From Bacteroidota bacterium (GTDB taxonomy: Bacteria; Bacteroidota; Bacteroidia; Bacteroidales; Prolixibacteraceae): 13,712 bases of DNA. The first letter of the stretch is position 1; each line of letters begins with the position of its first letter. The stretch covers positions 1-13,712 of the forward strand of contig JAUYTA010000879.1 in assembly GCA_030695265.1 (NCBI GenBank). Direction: 5' to 3'. The notes below the pieces were generated by a model, which was given only the letters and a program-made list of their open reading frames with translations, did not search any database and had not been told where the DNA came from. The translations under genes and the position numbers were made by a program. This document shows positions 1-5,905 of this stretch, piece by piece.

Positions 1-477
1 TTTTTCGATCACATGCTCGACCAGATTGCCCGCCATTCAGGAGTTAATCTGACCATTCAGGTTGATGGAGATCTCGAAGTGGACGAACACCACACAATCG
101 AAGATACAGGCCTCGCGCTGGGAGAAGCCTTCAAACTTGCACTGGGCGACAAACGTGGGGTAGAACGTTATGGCTATTGTTTACCAATGGATGATTGTCT
201 GGCACAGGTTGCCATCGACTTCGGCGGCCGTCCGTGGATTGTGTGGAAGGCCGACTTTCAGAGAGAAAAAGTAGGAGATATGCCAACCGAAATGTTCTTT
301 CACTTTTTTAAGTCATTCTCAGATACTTCGTTGTCAAACCTGAACATTCAGGCAGAAGGCACAAACGAACATCATAAAATTGAAGGCATCTTTAAAGCCT
401 TGGCCCGCGCCATCAAAATGGCCATACGGAAAGATGTTTTTAATTTTGAATTACCAACAACAAAAGGAACACTATAA
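1..477 (+). CDS. hisB: Imidazoleglycerol-phosphate dehydratase (HisB), 3' part
   Basis: The reading frame is open from the first base, so this is the C-terminal end of a gene that begins outside the window; the internal ATG at 13 is not the start. IGPD dehydrates imidazole-glycerol phosphate to imidazole-acetol phosphate in histidine synthesis. The visible 158 residues carry the metal-binding signatures of the family: the [11 protein letters not shown] segment at the left edge, a DEHHTIED motif around residue 30, and a second EHHKIEG motif near the C-terminus. The end matches the normal end of IGPD. In many Bacteroidota and Enterobacteria HisB is fused to an N-terminal histidinol-phosphatase domain; that part would lie upstream, so whether this copy is bifunctional cannot be told. 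purU follows after 2 nt, pointing to one transcript. Confidence 0.96.
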   Translation, partial: FFDHMLDQIARHSGVNLTIQVDGDLEVDEHHTIEDTGLALGEAFKLALGDKRGVERYGYCLPMDDCLAQVAIDFGGRPWIVWKADFQREKVGDMPTEMFFHFFKSFSDTSLSNLNIQAEGTNEHHKIEGIFKALARAIKMAIRKDVFNFELPTTKGTL

Positions 478-479
478 TC

Positions 480-1364
480 ATGAAGAGCATCAAGCCACTA
501 AGAGAAAAAAAGAATACAGCGATTCTGCTGATTCACTGCCCTGACCGACAAGGGATTCTGGCAACTGTTACCGAATTTCTGAACAGAAACAACGGGAATA
601 TTATTTATCTCGACCAATATGTTGACCGTGCAGAAATGATTTTCTACATGCGGGTCGAATGGGAATTGCATGGTTTTGCCATTCCGTCGGAAAAAATCAG
701 TGAGTATTTTCACACGTTGATTGCAGACAAACTCGAAATGAATTATTCCCTGCATTTTTCGCGGCAGATTCCGCGAATGGCCATTTTTGTTTCAAAAATG
801 TCGCACTGTCTGTTCGATATGCTTTCACGCTACACTGCCGGTGAATGGGATGTTGAAATTCCGGTAATCATCAGCAATCACATGGATCTGGAACCTGTTG
901 CCCGACGCTTCGATATCGAATTTCAGTACATTCCGGTGACTTCCGAAACCAAAGCCGAACAGGAAGCGATTGAAGTTGAACTATTGGAAAAACATGAGGT
1001 CGATTTTATTGTGCTGGCGCGTTACATGCAGGTACTTTCTCCTGAATTTGTTGCCCGGTTTCCGAACCGGATCATCAATATTCACCATTCGTTTTTGCCT
1101 GCATTTGCCGGAGCAAAACCCTATCACGCGGCTTATGAACGCGGTGTGAAAATAATAGGTGCAACCAGTCATTATGTGACCAGCGATCTGGATGGCGGCC
1201 CAATCATTGAACAGGATGTAACCCGTTGCAACCATACCGATACGGTTGAACGGCTTGTGCGTAAAGGCCGTGATCTGGAAAAGATAGTACTTTCACATGC
1301 CGTTTTCAAACATTTACAGCGCAAGGTGCTGGTGTATAAGAACAAAACGGTGGTGTTTAACTAG
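480..1364 (+). CDS. purU: Formyltetrahydrofolate deformylase (PurU)
   Basis: PurU hydrolyses 10-formyl-THF to formate and THF, adjusting the one-carbon pool in the cytoplasm. The 294-residue protein has the usual two-domain layout and length: an N-terminal ACT-type regulatory domain (about 14-95, opening with LLIHCPDRQGILATV) and a C-terminal formyltransferase-fold domain (about 98-285). The catalytic triad of the GART/PurU superfamily is visible as N200 and H202 in INIHHSFLPAF and D238 in SDLDGGPII. The ATG at 480 comes 2 nt after the hisB stop, so translational coupling with hisB is likely. Its place in a his cluster is unusual but makes metabolic sense: histidine synthesis releases AICAR, whose recycling to purines consumes 10-formyl-THF. 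A biosynthetic formyltransferase such as PurN is less likely because of the ACT domain. Confidence 0.95.
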   Translation: MKSIKPLREKKNTAILLIHCPDRQGILATVTEFLNRNNGNIIYLDQYVDRAEMIFYMRVEWELHGFAIPSEKISEYFHTLIADKLEMNYSLHFSRQIPRMAIFVSKMSHCLFDMLSRYTAGEWDVEIPVIISNHMDLEPVARRFDIEFQYIPVTSETKAEQEAIEVELLEKHEVDFIVLARYMQVLSPEFVARFPNRIINIHHSFLPAFAGAKPYHAAYERGVKIIGATSHYVTSDLDGGPIIEQDVTRCNHTDTVERLVRKGRDLEKIVLSHAVFKHLQRKVLVYKNKTVVFN

Positions 1365-1392
1365 TTCAAAGTTCAAAGTTTCAAGTTCCAAG
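1364..1392. repeat. Degenerate TTCAAAG tandem repeat
   Basis: Directly after (and touching) the purU stop there is a run of imperfect repeats of the form gTTCAAAGTTCAAAGTTTCAAG. Bases 1368-1380 occur again, reverse-complemented and without mismatch, at 5101-5113, upstream of hisF. It has no coding potential and looks like a dispersed low-complexity intergenic repeat. Confidence 0.7.
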
Positions 1393-1406
1393 TAGATGTA
1401 CTGCCT

Positions 1407-1450
1407 TTGGATATTGGATATTGGATATTCGTTATTGATTATTGGATATT
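1407..1450. repeat. Tandem GGATATT heptamers
   Basis: Three exact contiguous copies of the heptamer GGATATT (1409-1429) are followed by a degenerate stretch and a fourth exact copy at 1444-1450. The array ends 12 nt before the ATG of the thioredoxin-like gene. It lies where a promoter for that gene would be, but I see no good TAnnTTTG box in it. Confidence 0.75.
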
Positions 1451-1462
1451 AAAATTTTTATT

Positions 1463-1993
1463 ATGAGATATTTAGCTTGTTTTTTGTTACTCATGGCAGT
1501 AAATGTTCAGGCACAAATCCCAGTAAAGGAAATTCCTGCAGAATACGGATACATCGTGAAAATCGGGCAACAAGTTCCTGATTTCGATTTAACCACAACC
1601 GACGGAAAAACCATTCGTATGGCCGATTTGAAAGGCAAAGTGGTGATGCTGCAATTTACTGCCAGTTGGTGCTCGGTTTGCCGGAAAGAAATGCCGCACA
1701 TCGAATCCGAAATCTGGAAGAAATACAAAAACAACAAGAATTTTGCCTTATACGGAATAGATATGGACGAACCCAAAGACATTGTCGAAAAATTTGCCAA
1801 ACAGATTCCGGTGACTTATCCATTAGCTCTTGATCCAAAGGGTGGCATTTTTTATCAGTTTGCTGAAAAAGGCGCCGGCGTAACGCGAAACGTTATTGTC
1901 GATAAAACCGGCAAGATTGTCTATATGACAAGACTTTACAAAAAAGAAGAATTTCAGGAAATGAAGAAGGTGATTGCGAATTTATTGAAGTGA
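1463..1993 (+). CDS. Exported thioredoxin-like (TlpA/ResA-type) redoxin
   Basis: A 176-residue protein with an N-terminal signal peptide (MRYLACFLLLMAVNVQA, cleavage likely about residue 17-18) followed by a thioredoxin-fold domain. The redox site is W69-C70-S-V-C73, so a periplasmic thiol oxidoreductase is likely; partners are unknown. The fold is AhpC/TSA-redoxin-like: GQQVPDFDLTTTDGK, then DLKGKVVMLQFTASWC. The residue normally occupied by the conserved cis-proline (before the FVID-type strand) appears to be T141 in GAGVTRNVIVD. I chose the ATG at 1463 over an in-frame TTG at 1442 because it gives a proper signal peptide and the TTG lies within the heptamer repeats. It stands 98 nt after purU and does not share its pathway. 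A more exact role, such as cytochrome maturation or thiol repair, cannot be read from the sequence. Confidence 0.88.
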   Translation: MRYLACFLLLMAVNVQAQIPVKEIPAEYGYIVKIGQQVPDFDLTTTDGKTIRMADLKGKVVMLQFTASWCSVCRKEMPHIESEIWKKYKNNKNFALYGIDMDEPKDIVEKFAKQIPVTYPLALDPKGGIFYQFAEKGAGVTRNVIVDKTGKIVYMTRLYKKEEFQEMKKVIANLLK

Positions 1994-1999
1994 AAATTG

Positions 2000-2071
2000 T
2001 AGCGCGTAGCAGAATCGAACTGCCATCTCCGGATTGAGAAACCGGGTTCCTAACCGTTAGAAGAACGCGCC
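2000..2071 (-). tRNA. tRNA-Glu (anticodon CTC)
   Basis: The minus strand folds into a full cloverleaf of 72 nt, without an encoded CCA end. The acceptor stem GGCGCGT pairs with ACGCGCT with a G1-U72 pair, D stem TTCT pairs with GGAA, the anticodon stem is CCGGT/TCCGG with a U-U mismatch at its inner pair, and the T stem GGCAG pairs with CTGCT around a TTCGATT loop. The anticodon loop TTCTCAA puts CTC at plus positions 2038-2036, reading GAG for glutamate. The U13-G22 pair, A37 and the short variable loop agree with glutamate tRNA identity. It is antisense to the surrounding his genes, starting 85 nt from the hisH ATG and ending 7 nt from the thioredoxin stop. I found no convincing promoter. 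The mismatches leave some chance that it is a poorly expressed second isoacceptor. Confidence 0.9.
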
Positions 2072-2155
2072 AGATGCGAATAAACTCTGATTAAAGTTAC
2101 AATAACTTAGCTTTCGTTGTCATCGAAAAAGTTAGAAAAATTTAGATTATCTATA

Positions 2156-2755
2156 ATGAATATCGTAATCATCAAATACAACGCAGGGAATATCGAATCT
2201 GTAAACAATGCCTTGCAAAGGCTTGGAGTTATTGCCGAAATTACCGGTGACCACAAAAAAATCAGGGCAGCCGATAAAGTGATCTTTCCCGGAGTGGGAG
2301 AGGCGAGTACCACCATGGCTTTCCTGAAAAAAGAAGGACTGAATCAACTCATCCCGGAATTGAAACAACCGGTTTTGGGCATTTGTCTGGGCTTGCAATT
2401 GATGTGCAGCTATTCAGAAGAAAATGATACTCCTTGTTTGGGGATTTTCGACGAACAAGTCAAACGTTTCATCCCGGAACCAGGAAAGGAATTTATAACC
2501 AAGGTTCCGCACATGGGCTGGAATAGTATCAGCCAGCTGAAAAGCGGCATTTTCGATCCCTCGCTCGACCAGCAATATGTGTATTTTGTGCATTCGTATT
2601 ATGCTGCGGTGGGCGAGCATACTGCCGCTGTTTGCAATTACATCAATCCTTTCAGTGCAGCGTTGCACCGCGATAACTTTTACGCCACCCAGTTTCATCC
2701 TGAAAAAAGCGGAACGGTTGGCGCAAGGATTTTAGAGAACTTTTTAAAATTATGA
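2156..2755 (+). CDS. hisH: Imidazole glycerol phosphate synthase, glutaminase subunit
   Basis: HisH hydrolyses glutamine and passes ammonia to HisF, which converts PRFAR into IGP and AICAR. The 199-residue class I glutamine amidotransferase has the whole catalytic set: the nucleophile C77 in GICLGLQLM, and H181 and E183 in QFHPEKS. The oxyanion-strand segment FPGVGEASTTM lies at 44-54. Length is normal for the family. I chose the ATG at 2156, since MNIVIIKYNAGNI is the standard HisH beginning; an in-frame TTG 39 nt upstream would add an unrelated tail. Upstream, between the tRNA and the ATG, a TAGCTTTC string at 2108-2115 is one base off the Bacteroidota -7 box, so a local promoter is possible but weak. 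HisA follows after a 191-nt gap filled by a repeat element. Confidence 0.97.
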   Translation: MNIVIIKYNAGNIESVNNALQRLGVIAEITGDHKKIRAADKVIFPGVGEASTTMAFLKKEGLNQLIPELKQPVLGICLGLQLMCSYSEENDTPCLGIFDEQVKRFIPEPGKEFITKVPHMGWNSISQLKSGIFDPSLDQQYVYFVHSYYAAVGEHTAAVCNYINPFSAALHRDNFYATQFHPEKSGTVGARILENFLKL

Positions 2756-2756
2756 A

Positions 2757-2945
2757 GCCTCTCCTAACCTCCCCGAAGGGGAGGGAAAAGAGAGCGATTA
2801 TCAAAACACTAAATGATGAATAAAATTTTTAATAATATGCAGCGCGTTAGCTCCCTTTCCTTTGTAGGACCTGTCCCGGTTTATCGGGAGGCTTTGTGTG
2901 AGGTTTTTTTTCTCCCCTCCTTCGGAGGGGCTGGGGGAGGCCTTT
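2757..2945. repeat. Hairpin-armed intergenic repeat (MITE/REP-like)
   Basis: The gap between hisH and hisA is filled by an element with imperfect terminal inverted repeats of roughly 30 bp. The left end starts AAGCCTCTCC and the right end reads GGGGGAGGCCTT. Each arm is itself a palindrome: CCTCCCC-gaa-GGGGAGG at 2768-2784, and CCCCTCC-ttc-GGAGGGG at 2914-2930. A third hairpin, TCCCGG-ttta-TCGGGA, lies between them at 2874-2889. No transposase is encoded. Similar C-rich/G-rich hairpin repeats are frequent between genes in Bacteroidota. The right arm puts GGGGGAGG six bases before the hisA ATG, so the repeat may affect hisA translation or the processing of the his transcript. Confidence 0.75.
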
Positions 2946-2946
2946 T

Positions 2947-3678
2947 ATGATCACCATTATCCCGGCAATAGACCTTATCGACGCCAAGTGTGTTCGCCTT
3001 TCACAAGGCGATTACGCTCAGAAAACAGTGTACAACGAGAATCCGCTCGAAGTGGCCAAAATGTTTGAAGATGCCGGAATTACCCGTTTGCATTTGGTCG
3101 ATTTGGATGGCGCCAAAGCCAAACACATTGTCAATCACAAAGTATTGGAATTGGTTGCTTCGAAAACCAATTTGGTAATTGACTTTGGTGGCGGACTGAA
3201 ATCGGACGAAGACCTGCGAATTGCATTCGAATGCGGAGCAAAAATAATCACCGGAGGCAGCATTGCCGTAAAAGACCGCGAAACTTTCCTTCACTGGATT
3301 GAAACTTATGGCCCGGAGAAAATCATTCTTGGCGCCGATGCCAAAGATAAAATGATTGCGGTGAGCGGCTGGCAGGAAGTTTCTGAATTATCTATTCTTG
3401 AATTTATCGAAAGCTATACCAGCAAAGGAATTCGACAAGTAATTTCTACGGACATTGCCCGCGACGGCATGTTAACCGGTCCTAGCATCGATTTATACAA
3501 AGAAATCATGTCTCAATTCCCTGACCTAGGACTGATTGCCAGCGGTGGAATTGCCAGCATGAAAGATATTTACGAACTCGACGAAATGGGCATTCCCGGT
3601 GTAATTACCGGAAAAGCGATTTATGAGGGAAGAATAAGTATGGATGAAATTAGAAGATATAACCTTAAGAATTCATAA
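2947..3678 (+). CDS. hisA: ProFAR isomerase (HisA)
   Basis: HisA catalyses the Amadori rearrangement of ProFAR to PRFAR, the substrate of HisH/HisF. The 243-residue protein is a complete (beta/alpha)8 barrel of normal size. The two catalytic aspartates are visible as D9 in [13 protein letters not shown] and D131 in ILGADAK, with T168 in the phosphate-site segment [14 protein letters not shown]. The GGG at 81-83 and SGGIAS at 199-204 are the phosphate-binding loops of both half-barrels. Translation starts at the ATG on the very edge of the upstream repeat element, with a purine-rich GGGGGAGG at ideal Shine-Dalgarno distance, which is uncommon in this phylum. The stop codon falls inside the first unit of the operator repeats of the next gene. 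Confidence 0.97.
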   Translation: MITIIPAIDLIDAKCVRLSQGDYAQKTVYNENPLEVAKMFEDAGITRLHLVDLDGAKAKHIVNHKVLELVASKTNLVIDFGGGLKSDEDLRIAFECGAKIITGGSIAVKDRETFLHWIETYGPEKIILGADAKDKMIAVSGWQEVSELSILEFIESYTSKGIRQVISTDIARDGMLTGPSIDLYKEIMSQFPDLGLIASGGIASMKDIYELDEMGIPGVITGKAIYEGRISMDEIRRYNLKNS

Positions 3679-3758
3679 ATTGAAATATAACCCAATTGAG
3701 TTATAAATTGAAATATAACTTATTTAGGTTATAAATTGATTATTAACCTATTTTGGTT
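3675..3758. repeat. Three contiguous 28-bp direct repeats
   Basis: Units 3675-3702, 3703-3730 and 3731-3758 lie head to tail with no spacers. Each begins ATAAATTGA and ends in GTT, and differs mainly in the central bases. The first unit overlaps the hisA stop codon and the last ends inside the -7 box of the next gene's promoter. Lack of spacers and of a cas gene rules out a CRISPR array; an operator or iteron array fits better. Confidence 0.9.
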
Positions 3759-3761
3759 ATA
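3686..3761. promoter_or_regulatory. Three palindromic operator candidates
   Basis: Each 28-bp repeat unit contains (and slightly overruns with) a 20-bp palindrome of two 6-base arms and an 8-base centre: TATAAC-N8-GTTATA at 3686-3705 and 3714-3733 (both with perfect arms), and ATTAAC-N8-GTTATA at 3742-3761 (one arm mismatch). Centres are 28 bp apart, about 2.7 helical turns, so adjacent sites face different sides of the helix. The third site occupies the spacer between the -33 and -7 elements and overlaps the -7 box, the classical position for repression. The natural binder is the HTH protein encoded just downstream; that is an inference from position. Confidence 0.75.
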
Positions 3762-3765
3762 TTTG
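3736..3765 (+). promoter_or_regulatory. Bacteroidota-type promoter of the SatD-like gene
   Basis: A TTG at 3736-3738 is followed after 19 nt by TATATTTG at 3758-3765, a perfect match to the Bacteroidota -7 consensus TAnnTTTG. The gene's ATG is at 3770, only 4 nt beyond the box, where the transcription start is expected. The mRNA is therefore probably leaderless or nearly so. Confidence 0.8.
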
Positions 3766-3769
3766 CACG

Positions 3770-4405
3770 ATGAACCCAAATCAAAAAATAGCTGTACTTA
3801 CCTGCGACATTATAGAATCGTCGTTATTGTCGGCTGACGAGTTAAAAGAATATCAGCAGAAAATAGAATCTTTAGGAGATGAGCGGATTCTGATTCTTCC
3901 TCAATTTTACAGGGGAGATAGTTTTCAACTGGCAACAAAACCAGTTGATGCACTTGATATTGCAATCAAAATTCGAATTGAGATGAAGCGGATTCATGAA
4001 AAAAACGACGTTCGTGTTTCTGTTGGAATTGGGCAGGTTTCAACTTTGAATGAAAATGTTTTGTTTTCAACAGGTTCAGCATTTGAAATTTCCGGCAAAA
4101 ATCTCGATCAGTTAAAGAGCAGAAAATTGAATTTATTGGTTCAGACTGAAGATCCTTTTTTAAATGATGAACTTGAAACAAATTGTTTTTTTGCTGATAT
4201 AATTATCAATGGTTTCACGAAAATTCAATCCAATATTATTTATTATAAACTTCAGGGAATGGATCAATCCGAAATTGCAAAGATTTTAGATATTAGCCAA
4301 CCTGCGGTGAGCAAATCGCTCAAGACAGCCAATTGGCATACAATTGAAAGATTTTTGAAGCGATACAAAACCCTGATTAATCAAAATTATGGATACACTG
4401 ATTAG
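3770..4405 (+). CDS. SatD-like regulator with C-terminal HTH
   Basis: A 211-residue protein that resembles the SatD family. The N-terminal part (about 5-130) has a strand with D13 in AVLTCDIIES, a helix, and a strand-turn-strand with G49-D50 in YRGDSFQL. This layout recalls class III cyclase and GGDEF folds, where two acidic residues bind metal. The C-terminal part (about 163-200) has a clear helix-turn-helix, EIAKILDISQPAVSKSL, for DNA binding. Three palindromes sit directly upstream, so autoregulation is likely. The 3' end overlaps the DUF3307 gene by 17 nt. Its base composition is lower in GC than the his genes (22 of 60 bases at 4021-4080 against 29 of 60 at 5341-5400), which fits later insertion into the operon. 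No ligand, reaction or target beyond its own promoter can be named. SatD membership is recognised from memory and should be checked by profile search. Confidence 0.7.
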   Translation: MNPNQKIAVLTCDIIESSLLSADELKEYQQKIESLGDERILILPQFYRGDSFQLATKPVDALDIAIKIRIEMKRIHEKNDVRVSVGIGQVSTLNENVLFSTGSAFEISGKNLDQLKSRKLNLLVQTEDPFLNDELETNCFFADIIINGFTKIQSNIIYYKLQGMDQSEIAKILDISQPAVSKSLKTANWHTIERFLKRYKTLINQNYGYTD

Positions 4406-5087
4406 TTTATTTTTTCCAATGTTTGCCGGTCATCTGGTTGCCGATTTTTGGCTGCAACCTGCAAGTTGGGTATCTCATAAAAAGGAAAATGGCTGGAAAT
4501 CGAAGAAATTGATCCTTCATACATTGATTGCATCCATACTTCCGGTGGTTTTTACCCTGGAATTAAAACTTTGGTGGTTTGTGCCGCTCATCTTTTTAAC
4601 TCACTATGTGATTGATGTTGTAAAATCGAAAGTAAAACAAACCATGTGGGTTTTTCTGGCCGATCAGTTGCTGCACATTGGAATACTTTGGGTATTGGCC
4701 TCATTTTTAACCGAAATTACAATTACTGAAAACCTATTACACTTCTGGATTTATGCAAGTGGTTTTATCCTGATAACCAACCCGCTTGGAATTTTGACCG
4801 GGATGTTTCTAAAATCAGTTACAAAATCAGAAAGTAACGCGGTGCAATTGAATGCCTCTGCCTGGATTGGAATATTTGAACGAATACTCATTGTAATATT
4901 TGTAACCACCGGACAAATTCAGGCAATCGGTTTTTTGGTAGCCGCCAAATCGGTTTTCCGCTTTAGTGAAATACAGCACGAAGGAAACCAAAGAGCCGAG
5001 TACTTTTTGCTGGGAACACTGGTGTCGTTTACATTGGCGATTGTGGTGGGATTGGGGATGAAATTATTGATAACAGACTTAAGCTGA
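4389..5087 (+). CDS. DUF3307 family integral membrane protein
   Basis: A 232-residue polytopic inner-membrane protein of unknown function, matching the DUF3307 pattern from end to end. The N-terminal half carries conserved polar residues inside or next to membrane segments: H15 and D19 in AGHLVADFWLQ, H44 in LILHT, H72 and D76 in THYVIDVVKS, and D92 and H96 in ADQLLH. The C-terminal half has GIFERILIVI, AIGFLVAAKSVFRF and a final hydrophobic segment. About six or seven membrane helices are visible. The ATG at 4389 lies inside the end of the SatD-like gene in another frame, so the two are translationally coupled. The His/Asp set could hold a metal ion, as in membrane-bound hydrolases, but this is only a hypothesis. 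hisF starts 51 nt downstream and may be on the same transcript. Confidence 0.85.
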   Translation: MDTLISLFFPMFAGHLVADFWLQPASWVSHKKENGWKSKKLILHTLIASILPVVFTLELKLWWFVPLIFLTHYVIDVVKSKVKQTMWVFLADQLLHIGILWVLASFLTEITITENLLHFWIYASGFILITNPLGILTGMFLKSVTKSESNAVQLNASAWIGIFERILIVIFVTTGQIQAIGFLVAAKSVFRFSEIQHEGNQRAEYFLLGTLVSFTLAIVVGLGMKLLITDLS

Positions 5088-5100
5088 ATCTTGCGATCTT

Positions 5101-5113
5101 AACTTTGAACTTT
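5101..5113. repeat. Inverted copy of the purU-downstream repeat
   Basis: AACTTTGAACTTT is the exact reverse complement of bases 1368-1380. The following bases (through AAACTCGGAAC) continue the resemblance imperfectly to the GTTCCAAG part of the first copy. It lies in the short gap between the DUF3307 gene and hisF. Confidence 0.6.
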
Positions 5114-5138
5114 AAACTCGGAACATTAAACTGATTAT

Positions 5139-5891
5139 ATGCTAGCAAAACGAATCATACCATGCCTGGATATCAAAGACGGTCAGACCGTGAAAGGCAT
5201 CAATTTTATCAATATTCAGAATGTGGGCGACCCGGTTGAACTGGGTGCGCTGTATGCTGAACAGGGAGCCGACGAACTGGTTTTCCTCGACATTACCGCT
5301 ACACACGAAGGCCGCAAAACCTTTGTGGAGTTGGTCAAACGCATTGCCCGCGAAATCAACATTCCGTTTACTGTAGGTGGAGGAATCAGCGAGTTGAAAG
5401 ATGCTGATGCTTTGTTGAGTGCCGGTGCCGATAAAATCAGCATTAACTCATCAGCAGTTCGCAACCCAAAACTGATTGACGATCTGGCGCTGAACTTCGG
5501 TAGCCAGTTTGTGGTTTTGGCAATTGATGCACGCGGTGAAAACGATTACTGGACAGTGACAGTGAATGGAGGTCGTATTCCGACTGAAAAAGAACTGTTC
5601 TCGTGGGCCAAAGAAGGCGAAAGCCGCGGCGCTGGTGAGATTCTGTTTACATCGATGAATCACGATGGAACCAAAGCAGGTTTTGCCAACAAGGAACTGG
5701 CAAAAATGTCTGACATGCTGCGAATTCCGATTATTGCATCGGGTGGCGCCGGAAACATGGATCATTTTGTGGATGTGTTTACTGAAGGAAAAGCCGATGC
5801 CGGATTGGCTGCCAGCATATTTCACTACAAGGAAATTGCGATACCCGATTTGAAAGCCTACCTTCGGGCCAAAAATATTCCCATCCGATAA
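5139..5891 (+). CDS. hisF: Imidazole glycerol phosphate synthase, cyclase subunit
   Basis: HisF receives ammonia from HisH and cleaves and cyclises PRFAR to IGP and AICAR. The 250-residue (beta/alpha)8 barrel is complete. Key residues of the family are present: D11 in PCLDIKDG, D130 in VLAIDARG, and D176 in [12 protein letters not shown]. Phosphate loops are at GGGIS (80-84) and SGGAG (201-205). The start [12 protein letters not shown] is canonical. It is separated from its partner hisH by about 2.4 kb containing hisA and the two-gene SatD-like/DUF3307 insert, so part of its transcription may come from the promoter at 3736-3765. An unrelated exported-protein gene follows 14 nt after the stop. 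Confidence 0.97.
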   Translation: MLAKRIIPCLDIKDGQTVKGINFINIQNVGDPVELGALYAEQGADELVFLDITATHEGRKTFVELVKRIAREINIPFTVGGGISELKDADALLSAGADKISINSSAVRNPKLIDDLALNFGSQFVVLAIDARGENDYWTVTVNGGRIPTEKELFSWAKEGESRGAGEILFTSMNHDGTKAGFANKELAKMSDMLRIPIIASGGAGNMDHFVDVFTEGKADAGLAASIFHYKEIAIPDLKAYLRAKNIPIR

Positions 5892-5905
5892 TTACTCCAT
5901 ACACA

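Noticed and set aside
13..477. hisB as a short complete gene from the ATG at 13
   Set aside because: The frame is open to base 1 and encodes conserved IGPD sequence (FFDH) before that ATG.
1442..1462. Upstream TTG start for the redoxin gene
   Set aside because: It falls in the heptamer repeat and would disturb the signal peptide.
2117..2155. Upstream TTG start for hisH
   Set aside because: It would add a basic tail unlike HisH; the ATG at 2156 gives the canonical MNIVIIKYNAGN beginning.
2757..2945. Insertion sequence or riboswitch
   Set aside because: No transposase or target duplication is visible, and the structure is repeated C-rich/G-rich hairpins rather than a known aptamer.
3675..3758. 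CRISPR array
   Set aside because: The 28-bp units follow each other without spacers, are AT-rich and degenerate, sit in a promoter, and no cas gene is present.
3770..4405. Active diguanylate cyclase
   Set aside because: There is no GG[DE]EF signature; only a GD-S-F turn, so at most a distant fold likeness.
5451..5825. Minus-strand open frame of 124 codons inside hisF
   Set aside because: It is an antisense shadow of a highly conserved enzyme gene.
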